DNA of 64,000 bases. Origin: Sphagnum compactum (taxonomy: Eukaryota; Bryophyta; Sphagnopsida; Sphagnales). Of this stretch, positions 9,106 through 22,060 are shown one piece after another. The translations under genes were made by a program, and so were the position numbers. Where the stretch lies: the NCBI GenBank assembly GCA_965153455.1, contig OZ234493.1, positions 36,322,213 to 36,386,212 of the forward strand. The letters run 5' to 3'. Below the pieces are notes generated by a model. It ran no database searches and was not told where the DNA came from. It worked only from the letters and a program-made list of their open reading frames with translations. Every line of letters starts with the position of its first letter. Position 1 is the first letter of the stretch.

Positions 9106-12100
9106 AAGGTCTAGCTACATGTGTTTGATCCAACTTTCCCACCTTTACTTTGTTCTTGTGAAGAATCAAGAATATTAGCAGTAATAGTGGGATAGCAAGA
9201 TAAATGTGCAGTGTTCAATCTAGACTTTGTACCAGTTACCTACAATGCTTGAAAGTGCCTTCCCCAAATATGATTTCCATTCAACACTTGATCTTCTATG
9301 TCATTTTCAAGATCTTCAAGGAAGAACAAAGCTTCAATAGTTGACAGCATGTCAAATAGATGATCTGAGAGACCTAACTGATTCCCGATCAGTAAATAGT
9401 ACAACACCAAGTCAAAAGCTAATGGAGTGTTCTGTGCAAACCAACTCACAGATGCATCCACACAAATCATCTAGCACCTACCTCCTATGTACTGCCCCAG
9501 TCATCATATGTCACAATGTACATGCAAAACAGCATCAAAAACTAGGAATCTCAGTTAAAATTACAGACGGCAAAAAACCAGCAGGAAATAGTGCATCCAT
9601 ATAACTGTTACAAACCTACCAGACATGTAACATCAGTCTGTGGGACTATTCCTCTGCAAAGAATGGTCAAAAGTCAGCCACACTTGCATGACATTCATTT
9701 CAAAAGATAGAGAACAATAGCATAGTTAGGGATGCCTACCATTTCCATCACTTTGAAGCTGGTCATTGTTCTCCATGGTCGGCAACTCCTCCAACAGGTA
9801 TTAGCAAATAACAATGCACTGTATGAAAGCTCTAGAGTCAAATTTGATGCATGAACACCACCATATGTAGCATTTGGACCTCACCCAAGCTTCTCACAAA
9901 TACACAAAATCATTTCATGCACCCTTAATTGCCTCAACCTCCACCTGCAATTCCAATTGGTAGACTTGTTCTTGTTTGAACAATCAGAGTGCCATATGTA
10001 AAAACATGATAAACACACACAAATCACTGTGTCTGTTCTTTCTTTCAGGTGGTTAGAAATGCAGAAAAACTAAAGGAGAGTGATAAGGATACTTGCCATG
10101 GCAATCTCTTGACCAAATCAGGGATGAGGCATATGCTCCTGAAATTTGCAATATGTTCCCAATGATTTCAGAATGTAAGTCAGAACAGCAACATAAAGAC
10201 AAAGATGTAAGTAGCAGGAGTTGCTAAATAAACAAGCTCAGAGTAACTATTGTCTGATACTGACTGCCTTAAGACAGTTGTTCTAACCCATCAAGGAAAG
10301 TTTTGAAAGCTGTAAAAAAAACAAGGAGAATGCTCCAAGAATGTCCTGTTGCACACCACCATCTGTATCCTGCAGAGATGGAGCAACCCCTGCCATGACC
10401 TAGCCCAAAAAAGCTCAACATAAAGACATGACATTCCCAACATTAAACCTTAGAATGGTGAGATGAACATTAAAGTAAAAAGTTCACATTGCATGTGGAA
10501 ACATAGAGTCCTGATTATTCCTCAATATCATTTGAAGTCATCCAAAACTGTTGCTTGAAGTCACCCTGATCTGTATTATCTGACATAGGGGAAGTGCTAC
10601 CTTCCTGTGGATTTTCACCACTCACTACATAAAATAAGTAAAGCTAGAAGTGACAATTTCTTCAATTTCATTGATGTTCTCTTGGTGTGACGTGCTGATC
10701 CAGTATCACTTATTATCAGTTCAATTCCAGCACTCTGCTGCATGTCCACAATGCTTCCCACCCCAGTTTGCACTTATCAATTACATCCCTCATTATTGTT
10801 GTGATGGTATTCACCTCCAACACCAATAGAGTCTGATCCATAACAAGCACATCCCTAAGTTCATTTGAATCATCAACCTCACTCTCTCAATCAGGGCACA
10901 ACCAAGTCAAAGAACATGCAGACGTTGCTTATGGGATGGATGGGCACCTGGTGTAGGTACAAATGATTGAAGAATAGCCCATGGCTGATGAGGTAGACAA
11001 GATATGAAATGTGAGGACAAACCAAGTGCAACTGAAGAGACTAAATGAGGCAAAGTAGATGTGATGGGAACCATCAGGTGAGAAGGTGAAAATGTTTCAT
11101 GACAGTCCATACAAGTCATCACGATATTGATATTCGACTTGATACCCGTCGATGCTTTGATGACAACGAAACACAGGACCTACTGTGTTTATACACATTA
11201 ATGAACGTATCCTTAAACCTCACTCACGAATGAGAGCAGCTTAGTTTTGCCGTGTGTACTTTCGCTCACACGATGGTGGCTCTTTCCAATGGTTCCATTT
11301 TGTCCTAAAAGCCTGTAAAGAAGGTTGGGGTCCCAAACTCTCACCCTTCCTTCAAAATCAAAACCATCCCCACTAACAACCCTTTTCTAGTTCGAAATTT
11401 ACTAAAATTTCCTAAAGAGCCACAGCAATGGACTAGTTACCTTCACAGAGAGGCTTTTTACGAAAAACAGAGTCCACTTAGGTGGCTCATAAAAAAAAGG
11501 TACATGCACCTGCTAGGGTTTTCTTGTGTCACCCACGCACTCTCGTAGGCGGCAATGGCTGCAATGTTGTAAGTTGAAGTCTATCTTGGGAGGCTCACCA
11601 CTGTTGCTCCCAAAAAAAAAAAGGCCTGAAATGAAATAATTGTATAGTCTTAGAAAGCGACTGTGTTGTGTCTGTTGCCTGCTGTGATGGCATTGTTTAG
11701 TAAGACGACAACGCTTGAAACGCTGCTCAATAAGGACAATTTTGTAAAGGGTGATTGGCCTCAGGGCAAGGTTAGGTCGTGAGGGCCCTAACATATGAGT
11801 AGGTTAAGGCATTCCCGAAATAATGGTTCCCTGAGGCCAAAGGTGAAATGCCCATTATTTCAGGAATACCCCCGGCCCAAGGGCATTACCCAGTGTAAAA
11901 CTCATCACCTTTTTTCTTATAAAAGCAAAACTGTAATACCCATTTGGTATTAGGGTATAAAAGAAAAGAAGTTACATGAGCATTTTGAAACATGAAATGC
12001 TTGCCTCTTTTTGAAATGGCCTGTCATGGATTCTGGTGGATAGGCACCCTCCAATAACACTGTTGCAAATCACGAAGTGTTTTAGAATCTATGTAATGAC

Positions 12101-13737
12101 TTGTTAAAGATTTCACAATGTATTTGGAGAGTGCCTTAAATCAATAAGATTCTCTTGTGACAAAGGAGGTCATCTTAGGTTTTTGGGTGGGCTCTTACAT
12201 TTTGTAAGGGCCTATTGTATTTTCTTTGCGTTGCAGATATCCAATCAATAGTTGAGTGGTCGTTACACACAGTAATGCCTTCGAACCAGCAAGCTACCAA
12301 AAATTTGGTGCTACCCTTGGCAAACACCTTATTTGTGGTAACACCCCCATCCATGAACATTACCTACCACCTCAAGCTTTTAAAGAAAACCTTAGCCTAC
12401 TAGGTAGACTTCTTAGGAGGCTACTCATGTTCTCACCTTAGGTCCCCAGCTTATATTTTGAACTACCTAGGCTATTCACATAAGATAGGCTTTAACATCC
12501 TTACGGTTGTCATCTGTGGTTTTTCAAATAAGCTTGAATTGAGGGCACCCTCCAAGGAATTTGAAGGGATTCGAATTTTTTGATTTGAAGCTCAAAAACT
12601 TTGAAGAAGCTTTTCTCCAAAAGAATTTGAAGTAAGCCAAGTTTTTGGGCTGAAGGTTGAACTTGTCATAAAGGGCAGAATCGTTACAAGAAGAGCTGCT
12701 TGTTTGCTTCTCCTCTATTTCCTCTGCACTGCAAAGAATGGCGTTTAACAATGGTGACATTCTAATAGGAGAAATGGCCTCATGAACTCTTTTTCTGGTG
12801 TTTCCAAAAAATTGACAGAAACTTAGGACATGGATTTCCTGTTTACACAAATTGTTAGCGAATTTTTCTATATGTTGGTATGGATAAATATTTATCAATT
12901 TACATTACATTTGCCTTATGGATCTAAACAGGTAAAAGGTAAAGTAAATCATACTTCATTTTTTATGCCCTGACAAGGTGCATTCTAGATGTGAAGATAT
13001 TGTTGTTAGTACAATAGAGATTTTAGTCTTCTGAATTTGATAAATGAAACTTGAAAGGCCTAAAAATTAGAATGTTAAAACAATGAAAGCACATCATGAT
13101 GAAATGAACTTTTAGGTGGAAGTTTAGGTGAATAGAATTTAGACTTTAATTTGGGTTTTTAATATTGAACTCTAGGGGCTCAATTTTAATTTTAGGGTTT
13201 AGGTATATTGGTGGTTGTTCACTTGTAGCCCCTTCAACCTCATTTTTAATGTCAGTTTTTGAGGTGAAGTTTTTCTATTTATGTAAGATGTTGGCAAGAC
13301 TTTTCAACTGTGTAAAGCGCATGTATTACCTTCTATTTAGGAACACAATGTCCATAATAGGGTTTTTTTTTTCAAATTCCTCAAGTAGTTGTATTGATGA
13401 GGATCCTCAACATTAATTAACAATAAATGGCATTTTCTTGGTGGGCTAATAGTTTTTTTTTGGAATCCTGCCTAGTTCCAACGAACTAATGGAACACACT
13501 ATTTAAATCTAATGATTTCTAACTTTTTTTTCTTGAGATATGGTGAATTTTTTAAAAAATACTCAAAAATCCCTTTTGGTGGATTGGCTAGCCTCTTTTT
13601 TTATGTCGCTAGGTGGCAAAAATTCGTCAAAAAAACCTGATTCACAATTCATCATAAAAAAGGAGAAAATTAGTCCTTCTTGTGGTAGGAAGCTATCTCA
13701 CCCATGGCCTTTCTAATGTCACTTGCATGCGAAGAGG
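9106..13737. other. No supportable gene; scattered coding-like scraps
   Basis: Short minus-strand frames occur at 9240-9470 and 10907-11122, the latter with TCMDCHETFSPSHL, faintly like a Copia integrase-RT linker. None forms a consistent exon series, and none contains the Tudor domain expected upstream of the SPF30 relic. The AT content rises after 12 kb. A hairpin at 11808-11870 is listed separately. Confidence 0.45.
11808..11870. repeat. 20-bp imperfect hairpin
   Basis: GGCATTCCCGAAATAATGGT at 11808-11827 pairs with 11851-11870 (the reverse complement of that arm is GGTATTCCTGAAATAATGGG), with a 23-nt loop. No poly-U tract or promoter identifies it as a terminator or miRNA; it may be a small fold-back repeat. 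Confidence 0.6.
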
Positions 13738-16364
13738 CTAAAACACGTTGAAAAATAATATTAACATGTTGCTTGAAAATTGAATGCAGAAAAACAAGAA
13801 TAAATGACCTCCTGATCGTCTATCATGGAAAAGATGGGCACATTCTTTGATGAAATGATCCATATCATGCCCATGTGCACCATGCACCTCCATGGCCATT
13901 GGAATAAAATGGTGCCCTTCATGAAGCCTTTTATATTTGCGGATATTAATACTGGTGTTAAGTTTCGTAGTTCCACCTACTAGTTGATTAATGACACTTG
14001 AAACCATTGTCTCTTGCGTCAAATCAATAACCATCACATCGGCAACAAAGACTTGGTCCTCATCGGTCATATAAAGATCGGCTCGTAATGAAACTCTTGA
14101 CATAAAGGCGTACCACCACTCTCTCCATACAACATTCCCACTCTTTCAAACGAGGGCATACATGTCTTGGATGGTGTCATGTGTGGCTATTTGTTGACCT
14201 CTAAATGGGCAACGAATTAAATGCATGCCAGATGTGTTTTCTTCACACATGAAAAACTAGATGCCCAAGGCTGAATTAAATTGAGATGAAAATGCAACGC
14301 TAAGGTGAAAGTAGAGTGTGCGATGTGAAACGAATAGATAGATGGATTACCAACCAACCATAGCCTTGCCCCCTTGCTCGAATAAGAACGAATGCGGGCT
14401 TTGGATGCTGAGGAAATGGAGTCATCCTCCAAGATAGACCTAAAGGATGTGTCATGGTGGAAGTCTAATTAAAAGATGATTGTAAACCTGGGGCGTCGGT
14501 AACTATTAGAGTTTCAAAAAAAAGGTGCGTATCCCTAGCTATAGGAGGAAGTCCATTTCGTGTTACATGTAAGCATGACTGAAGTACGTGTGGGCCCCCC
14601 TCAACCTGAGAAACATACTCTTCCAAAACAAGTCTATTGAAAATATAAAACCTAAAGCATAAATACATAGCCATTAGAGCCCAACTCCTTAAAAAAATAA
14701 ATGGGGCATAATCTTCCATTGACCTATACCACCAAAGGATATCAGTAGACAAGTTTGACACTTCGTTAAAGGGCCCTAAAAATACTCCCATGATCTTGGA
14801 CCCATAATGTCCTCACATACTTGCATAACTCTCCTATCGAACTCGCCAAAAGAGATAGGACGGGAAAAGAAAAAGGTATTGTTCGTGTGAAATAAGAAAG
14901 TTCACAAATTACACATGAAAACAAAATGCTCAAAACAATCTAGATGTTTCCTAAGAAAAGAAGATCATTGATATGCATCACGTCCTCAAATAAAGCCTCA
15001 TCTAAAAAATGCATGGCAGAGTCCTAAGAACCCACTAGCACACCCAAAATGTGTAAGCCATTTATGACCAAGGTGCAACCCTGAAGAATCTCTATGCCTA
15101 AAGAGATCCTTGATGGACTCCAAAACTTACACGTTGAAATTTTGACCTTAAGCCCAACTATGGCTAATTGGATCAAAAGGTGGTCAAAGGCACGGATAAT
15201 TTCACTGAAAGGCCCCACAATGTGTGTATCATTTGCTAGGGATGGAAAGATGCACCTCGGGGCCCATGTAATGGTTTTTAGGAGAACTTGATAATGGGCC
15301 AAAGCAAATAAAGGACCTCCTAAGGGGTCACCCTGCCTCGTGCCTAAACATGATTCAATAATGATGACCCCATCCACATGCCACCCATGCTGGTAACAAA
15401 AAGAAAAATGAGCACCATAAAAAAACCTAGTAAAGAGGATAATGTTCACCAAAGGCCCCCCAACATCACACAACTTTCTAAAAATAACAAGTCAAGAAAC
15501 GTTATTAAAAATGTTTTTGATGTTGACCTACATCACGACCCAATCAGGGTGTAGGTCAAAGAGGGCTCGAATGCCAAAAGGGATGGCTTCACAACCTCCA
15601 AGGGTTGAAATTCCAAATTGATGGGAGGATAGGTGCTCCTAAAACAACCCTCGAAATTGTGGAACAATGCAATGACTAATAAGTCGAAAAAACATTTAGC
15701 CCATGACAATAAAACAAAGACCATTAGTGTCCTTTGCCATTGCCAACAATCTATTAGCCCCCAGCACTAAAGCCACTAACTTAGGGATATCCCCATGAAC
15801 AACAATGACGATGACCTGGAATAATTCTGAAAACCCTGAGGATGGGTCCTTTGATTTGAAACATCCCAAAAGATGTTCATATACCATTTCAGAGAGCCCA
15901 CCCAAAGACAAATGGGGAGCAGTGGCTAAAACTTGGGCAAACAAAATCATATCCAGGACAAAAATGTGTTCAAGCTGATAGTAAAAAATAAGTGGAGGGA
16001 CAAAGTCTGAAGGAGGGGGGTGCAACTGGCATAGGGCAACAACAATGTCCTTTGAAAAAATAATTGGCATCATGGGCTAGATAGTTCTAACAACGTGATT
16101 GTACTCACTGGCTCTCCTTAAAGTTAAACATCAACGAAAACGAGTGGTTGAAGAATCTTCCCATGAGTGGAGAAAACGGGGCGCATCTAAGGCACGTGAA
16201 CACTCTTCCTGAAGGGAAGACCAATCGCCTACCATAAGCCTCTTGAGGTAAGCAAAGCCTCTTGCTGACCTAAATAACCACCTCAAGTATAACGCAAACA
16301 CCAATGTGGCAGTAGGAGGAAAAGGAACCATGTTAATTTGTTCATTAGGTTTCAAGCAATTCAA
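13738..16364 (-). mobile_element. Degenerate LINE (non-LTR) retrotransposon, RT region
   Basis: Minus-strand fragments occur in the order expected for a plant LINE polyprotein. A pre-RT block lies at 16364-16131. The RT fingers and palm (16073-15024) contain ANRLLAMAKDTNG, CLGTRQGDPLGGPLFALAH and SLANDTHIVGP. A C-terminal block (14432-13738) contains ARIRSYSSKGARLWL and, later, RKYKRLHEGHHFIPMAMEVH. Frames are shifted and interrupted between blocks. The catalytic palm motif usually ends in two aspartates but reads A-N-D here (about 15225-15240), so the enzyme would be inactive. No endonuclease, poly-A tail or target duplication could be assigned, so the true ends are unknown. Confidence 0.78.
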
Positions 16365-18770
16365 TCAAGGGGTAAGTGAAAGCATGCTTAACCTCGTCTT
16401 GGATGGTTCAAAGGATCCTATGAAACAACGAAGACACGCGAAACGATATTCAAACAACCCCAAAATGGAATTAGACTAGGCCCGAAACCAACCCCAAAAA
16501 ACAAGAGGCATAAACTAGTCATGACGACCATGGATCTCTCTTCCCTTTTGTCATCGCATGTGACATGCGTCCTCCATCCACTCTTTGCATTACCTACCAT
16601 GCCAATGCTCGTGCTCCTATTGCATGACTGGTGTTGTGTCTCACTGTGTGCACTCGCTACAACTCATCATAACTACATAAATCATAGCCCATGAGATTTT
16701 TGTAGTTGAATGTTGTCTCTGTTTTCTACAAGTTTTGAATCAGGTCACAACTTAAAATATCATCCAACCAATTAAATCTGTATGGCATTGACAAGGAAAT
16801 TATCAAAAATAAAAACAAATTCAGTGGACAAGGTTAGTATCTTTATTATGTTTTGATGTTTAATGTAATCTCAAAAATCACCAAACAATATGTCAATCGT
16901 TGTTAAAGTAAACACTGGAACGTACATTTTTAACAAAATGAAAAGTTCTCAATATTAGCATGAATTATTAGTAATCACTTATGGCTATTAGGTTTTTTAT
17001 TTGTAACAATTTTTTGCATTGTGACCCAAAAAATGGAATGTTTTCTTTTTTGGTGTAAATTCGAAAATAGTTGCTAAAAATGAAGAAAAGGCCAAACTTT
17101 TGGAAAAAAAAATGAGAAAAAATCATGATCCCTATGTACATATCAAATTGAAATTCTTAAAAATAAACATTAATTGCCAACGATCATTTATGTAGGAATC
17201 TGATAGTAGTGAAAACACTTATGACCAATGTGAAAAACATGATTACCTTGTCATAAACATAAAACAAATTGATTAGGGTGCCTTTCATCAAGGATCAAAC
17301 TATCAAAGTATTTTATTCAACTTGCAAACAAAAGTAGCATTTGCATTATTTGTAAAAATTACAGGATCTTGTTGGTTGGGATCAAATGGAAATTTTAACA
17401 AAGTCTCATTTGCCAATATTTGTTGAATCATGGCTTTTTATTGTTTTGATATTCAAAATTCATGAATGAATATAAGAAAGAAGATATAACAATGGATTAA
17501 ATATTGGAACCAAAAATTGCATACACTTGACCTAGCATGAAAATTGAAACATATTAAAAACTAAAAAAACTACAACATTTTTATTACTTCAACCAATCAC
17601 ATCCAAAAAACCAAGAATTATTAATAAAAATAATAATGTAGAAAAGTTAAACACAATTGAAATCTTTGATAAAGACAACAAACTTATCAATGGTGCAACC
17701 ATGATTGATCTTAAGATTTTCTGTATAAATTAGCATTAAATGTTATGTTAGATATCGCAGGCATTTCACTTCCTAACAACATGAATTAACATTAGAACTT
17801 GTTACAATTTTAAAAAGTGACCAAGCTAGAGTAATTGTAAATAGTTATAGTTTTCACTTATTTATCACATAGATCAAATTAAAAATATAACATTATGCTG
17901 AACTTAACATTCTAATAAACAAAAAAAACCATCATTTAAACTCAACAATCCTCATAATTTCCTCAATGCCTTCCTTTGTTGTTTCACGTCCATACATACA
18001 TACTAAAACTTGGCAATTTCACATCATAATTTGTATACATACTTACTTCATTTCTAATATTGAATATTTTTTCTTCTCTCGAGACCAGCTAGCTTTCATT
18101 AAGCAACAATAAAAGAATAAAGGTTCCAAACATGCATGATAATAGGAACCAAGGTTGCAACAGTGCTGCTGGTACCTGCCTGACTCTGCAAGGGGTAATG
18201 TACTTGGTAAGCAGTAAGGTGGGTAGCCCATGGTCAGACTGGATCTTCTTCTTCGCAGGCTCATGTTTGATGGTCAAGGTCGGGTCAGACTGAACGATCG
18301 TCTACTAAATTCCGAGAAAATTTTCGATTGAAGTCGGCAGAGACCGAGGATGAGTGTTCACGACCTTCAGAGATTTTTTTAGTAGAGCTCGACCTGAAGG
18401 GAGAGTTTTTGTCGATGAATTGCTTAGTAGGCAAAGATCTCGGTCGATGACCAGCTTTGGAGAATTTTCATCTTCTTTCTTTCGTCAATTGCAGTAGCCT
18501 GAAGAATTCGAGGTCGACCTGACGACCTTGCAGTACGATCTTATGTCAGCAACGGGTAATCAGCAGCTAGTCGCCACTCAGTTTTGGGTCTGGTTGCTGC
18601 AGGTGGAGCGTCTACTGCACAAATGTGTGTTGTAACTTGTACAAACCCTGATAAGCTGACGAAGAAAGGAATTAGGAAAGGAACGAACACGTGCTATTCA
18701 ATGGTCGTACGTGACGGACCGTATCATGATCTTCTGTTGATGGTCTAGTTCTAGATAAATGCAAATTGTA
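16365..18770. other. AT-rich intergenic DNA grading into the P450 upstream region
   Basis: 16.6-18.05 kb is very AT-rich with no frame of note. From about 18240 the base composition rises and CG dinucleotides appear (GGTCGACCTGACGACC near 18510), as expected for a promoter-proximal region of the downstream P450. No other gene is seen. Confidence 0.5.
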
Positions 18771-18779
18771 GTATATATG
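18771..18779 (+). promoter_or_regulatory. Candidate TATA box of the P450 gene
   Basis: GTATATATG lies 232 nt before the P450 start codon in an otherwise mixed-composition stretch. A transcript starting about 30 nt downstream would have a leader of about 200 nt. The position and match are suggestive only. Confidence 0.45.
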
Positions 18780-19002
18780 AGTAGCAGATTGGACGAGTAT
18801 TACATCTGCGCCGACTTGCGGGTTATCCAAGACAGGATCAAGACTCAAGAGTTCTAACTGGTAATGAGGAGTTGATCTGTAGAGAGATTAGATTTGATTT
18901 GACTCATCTTGAAGCTCAATAGTCCATCAACCAGCTGTTCTCGGAGATTGAATTCTGAGTTGATACAGGAGCGGAGCTCGTGAGCTTGAGGGTTCATACA
19001 AA

Positions 19003-21141
19003 ATGGACAGTAGTACTGTTGCGGATCGGAGCAGATCATCACTTACGGCATGGTGGTGTGATCGGGAGTACCTGCTCGTCGCGGGTCTTGTGGGCATTTT
19101 TACTCTAGTATTGTTTGTGAAGCTGTTTTCTGCCGTAGCTGGGAAAGGTGGACGACGTAAGCTCAAGCTTCCGCCTGGTCCCACACCTTTGCCCATCATC
19201 GGCAACATGCATCAATTCGGCGACAAGCCGCATATCAGCCTGTCGCACATGGCTCAGAAATATGGTCCCATTATGTACCTCAAATTGGGTACCCAAGGTG
19301 TCGTCGTTGCCTCCACAGCCGAAGCTGCTCAAGAGTTCGTCAAGGTGCAGGACAAAATCTGGGCTGGACGACCGGCGCCGCCAGGTTCTGACATCTTCTC
19401 CGAGAACGTAGCCAACATCGTGTGGGCTCCGTACGGTCCTTACTGGCGCCATTTGCGCAAGATCTGCACCATCGAGTTTTTCACCGCTAAACGCTTGGAG
19501 TCGTTCCGTCCTCCCCGAACGGAGGAGTTCAACCGAATGGTGAAATCCATTATGGATGATGTCAACGAAGGCAAGCCGGTCGTGGATCTAGCAGTGAAGA
19601 TTAATCATTTCGCTTTCAACAATGTCACTCGCATGTTGTTCAACAAAAGGTACGAAGTTCCAACACAATATATATTGAGCTGTTTTCTAGGACGTTCTTC
19701 TTGTTCCTGATCGATCATCGAAGTACACTAGGGCGCTGTGAAGAAATTGGTGGCATACTAGATCGTAATCGAATCCGCTCTCTCTGCCATCATCAAGTTC
19801 TGAAGTTTCTCACTTTGCATTTCTGAGTTTGGGATTTGCGGTCAGATTTTGTCGAGAAAGAGATATTAGCTGCTGGGGGGATGATCATGTGTGAGTGAAT
19901 TGTTCCTGCAGGTTCTTTGGGGTCAACACATCAGCGCAACAGGAGGCTTTCAAGTTCAAGGAGTTGATCTTCAAATTTCTCTCAGTGGCAGGAACGATAA
20001 AAATCGGCGATTATATTCCATGGCTGAAGTGGGTGACCACCGTAACAGGTTTCAAAAGGTACATGAAGAAGGTGAAGGCAGATGTTGACGACATGCTCCA
20101 GGAGTTTCTGGACTTCAAGAAGAATGGAAAGAGCATGAATGCTGCGCCTCAAGCTGCTGCCGATAGCAAGTCTCCTGAGCAGCATCGCGACGACTTTGTA
20201 GATATTTTGTTGCAACAACCTACAGAAGATGGAACCGGTCGTCTTTCTGACACTACAATCAAAGCTTTGATCCAGGTGCAACATACACATCCTCATTTCA
20301 AACATGCAGCTCCAGGATCTCCAGAGCTTCCCAAAGCTTGCTGGCAGTAGAGTCAATTTTTTGCAATTCTAGGACCTTGATAAGATCTGCTCCCAGAGCT
20401 ATACTATCAGCTGGAAGTACTCGTGGCGATGAAACCATTGAAGTCTTATAATAATGCTCCTCCGTGTACTAAGTTTGTTGTTTGTCTGTTTTTTTGCTAT
20501 AAATGCGATTCTAGGACATGCTTGTTGCCGGAACAGAGACGTCATCAAACACAGTAGAATGGGCAATAGCAGAGATGATCCATCACCCGGAGTATGCAGA
20601 AAAGCTACATGCGGAACTGGACAGAGTAGTGGGAAGGGAGAGAGTTGTAAACGAGACGGACATACCCAATCTGCCATACTTGAATGCGGTGGTGAAGGAG
20701 ACGCTGCGCTTGTACCCACCAGCCCCTCTCAATATTCCGCACAAATCGCTGCAGGACACAACCGTGGCAGGATTCGATCTACCGGTCAACACGCAACTGA
20801 TAATCAACATCTACGCCATCCAGCGAGACCCTAACTGGTGGGAGAAACCTCTGGAATACGATCCCGAGAGGTTCATCAAGGACCCCGAGATCACTGTCAC
20901 TGGAACCCATTTCCAATTGATTCCTTTCGGTGCCGGCAGGCGGCAATGCGCCGGCATGCCGCTGGGCATTCTGTTCGTGCAAATCGGTTTGGCTCGGCTT
21001 ATGCAGAGCTTTGAATTCGCGTTGCCTCCTGGTCAAGACCCTGCTACCCTTGACATGTCCGAAAACTTTGGTCTTACTATGCCTAGGAAAACTCCATTGC
21101 AAGCTCTTTGTAAGCCTCGGTTGCCCAAACATCTCTATTGA
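19003..21141 (+). CDS. Cytochrome P450 monooxygenase, plant CYP71 clan
   Basis: Three exons, 19003-19649, 19912-20275 and 20515-21141, join with GT-AG junctions into a 545-residue frame, normal for a microsomal plant P450. An N-terminal membrane anchor (about 23-45) is followed by the proline hinge PPGP (57-60). The I-helix oxygen-activation motif AGTETS is at 342-347, the K-helix ExxR as ETLR at 399-402, and PERF at 454-457. The haem loop FGAGRRQCAG has its axial Cys at about 482. These mark an ER-anchored, NADPH-P450-reductase-dependent enzyme that inserts oxygen into a small molecule. The AGTETSSNTVEWA and FGAGRRQCAG variants resemble A-type families that include flavonoid and phenolic hydroxylases, but the substrate cannot be read from the sequence. 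Intron 2 falls just before the I-helix motif. All catalytic motifs are intact, so the gene is probably functional. It stands alone, without other biosynthetic genes. Confidence 0.93.
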
Positions 21142-22060
21142 AGAAAATTTGTTAGCTAGTGATCCAAGTATCTCTAGTGAGGTAGCTGGTCCAAATTATG
21201 AAACTTCAATGCTTTTTCTAAGATACTTTCATTTTGACTCCAAACATGCTTTGATCCTACTTGAAACTAGAGAGATAAAGATCTTCTTTCGTGTGAAGGT
21301 GGCTATGTACTAGTAGGTATGCTATAATATTGTAGTCAATGTGCAAGTGTGAATGGGCAACATTAAATTTCTAGCTGAGAGATATCAGGAAGAGAAATTT
21401 TGTGAGACATTGTAAGCCCACGAAGAACATCAATACATGGTGGCTTTTGAAACTCTCATGCCAGCATTTGCTTTCTCTGACCAATAGTGTAACATGTATT
21501 GGCATCAAATTTGCTGCATATGGAAAGAGGGTAGGAGGTCAGATGTTAATATGAGTTGTTAGACAGAGCTGTTTTGTGCATCTCTGCAAGTTGCATTACC
21601 TACAACACTTGGGTTGTGTGTTCCCTAGGACAAAGGTAGATGGTCAATTGTTGTGTATGAAAGAGATTCATAGATCAGAGAGAAGGTTGGGTGAAGAAGT
21701 AGAATCGCCTCCATTTTTTGTGACAATTGCTCCAAGATGTCAAATGCACAAGTCCATGGAATGGTGATCAGGAAGTTCTGAAGCCATTTTCCTTTATATA
21801 GTATATACATCACAATCTGTCGCAACTGTAGGATTCCATTCAACAAGCGACCAGGTCTTTTAACTCCTGATCTTGGCAGTGAGAAAAAGTTGTTGTCTTG
21901 TATTAGAGTTGTTACACATTTTGAGTCATCACCTTTCGCTTATCAAAGAGATTTGTTGGTAAATTTGTTGGTGGAAATTAAGTGATTTCTTAGTTTAATG
22001 TGTCAAACTTGGAGAGTATGTGTGTGTTCGGTGAAACTTAAATTAGCTTTAAACTTAAAT
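21142..22060. other. P450 3' flank and spacer
   Basis: No coding homology is seen. The expected upstream exons of SMG8 are absent here, which is why the following SMG8 segment is treated as a fragment. Confidence 0.5.

Noticed and set aside
9240-9470. Candidate N-terminal exon of the SPF30 copy
   Set aside because: It lacks Tudor-domain aromatic residues and the N-terminal coil pattern in any frame.
10907-11122. Possible Copia integrase-RT linker (minus strand)
   Set aside because: Only a short TCMDCHETFSPSHL-like resemblance, with no adjacent RT or integrase motifs.
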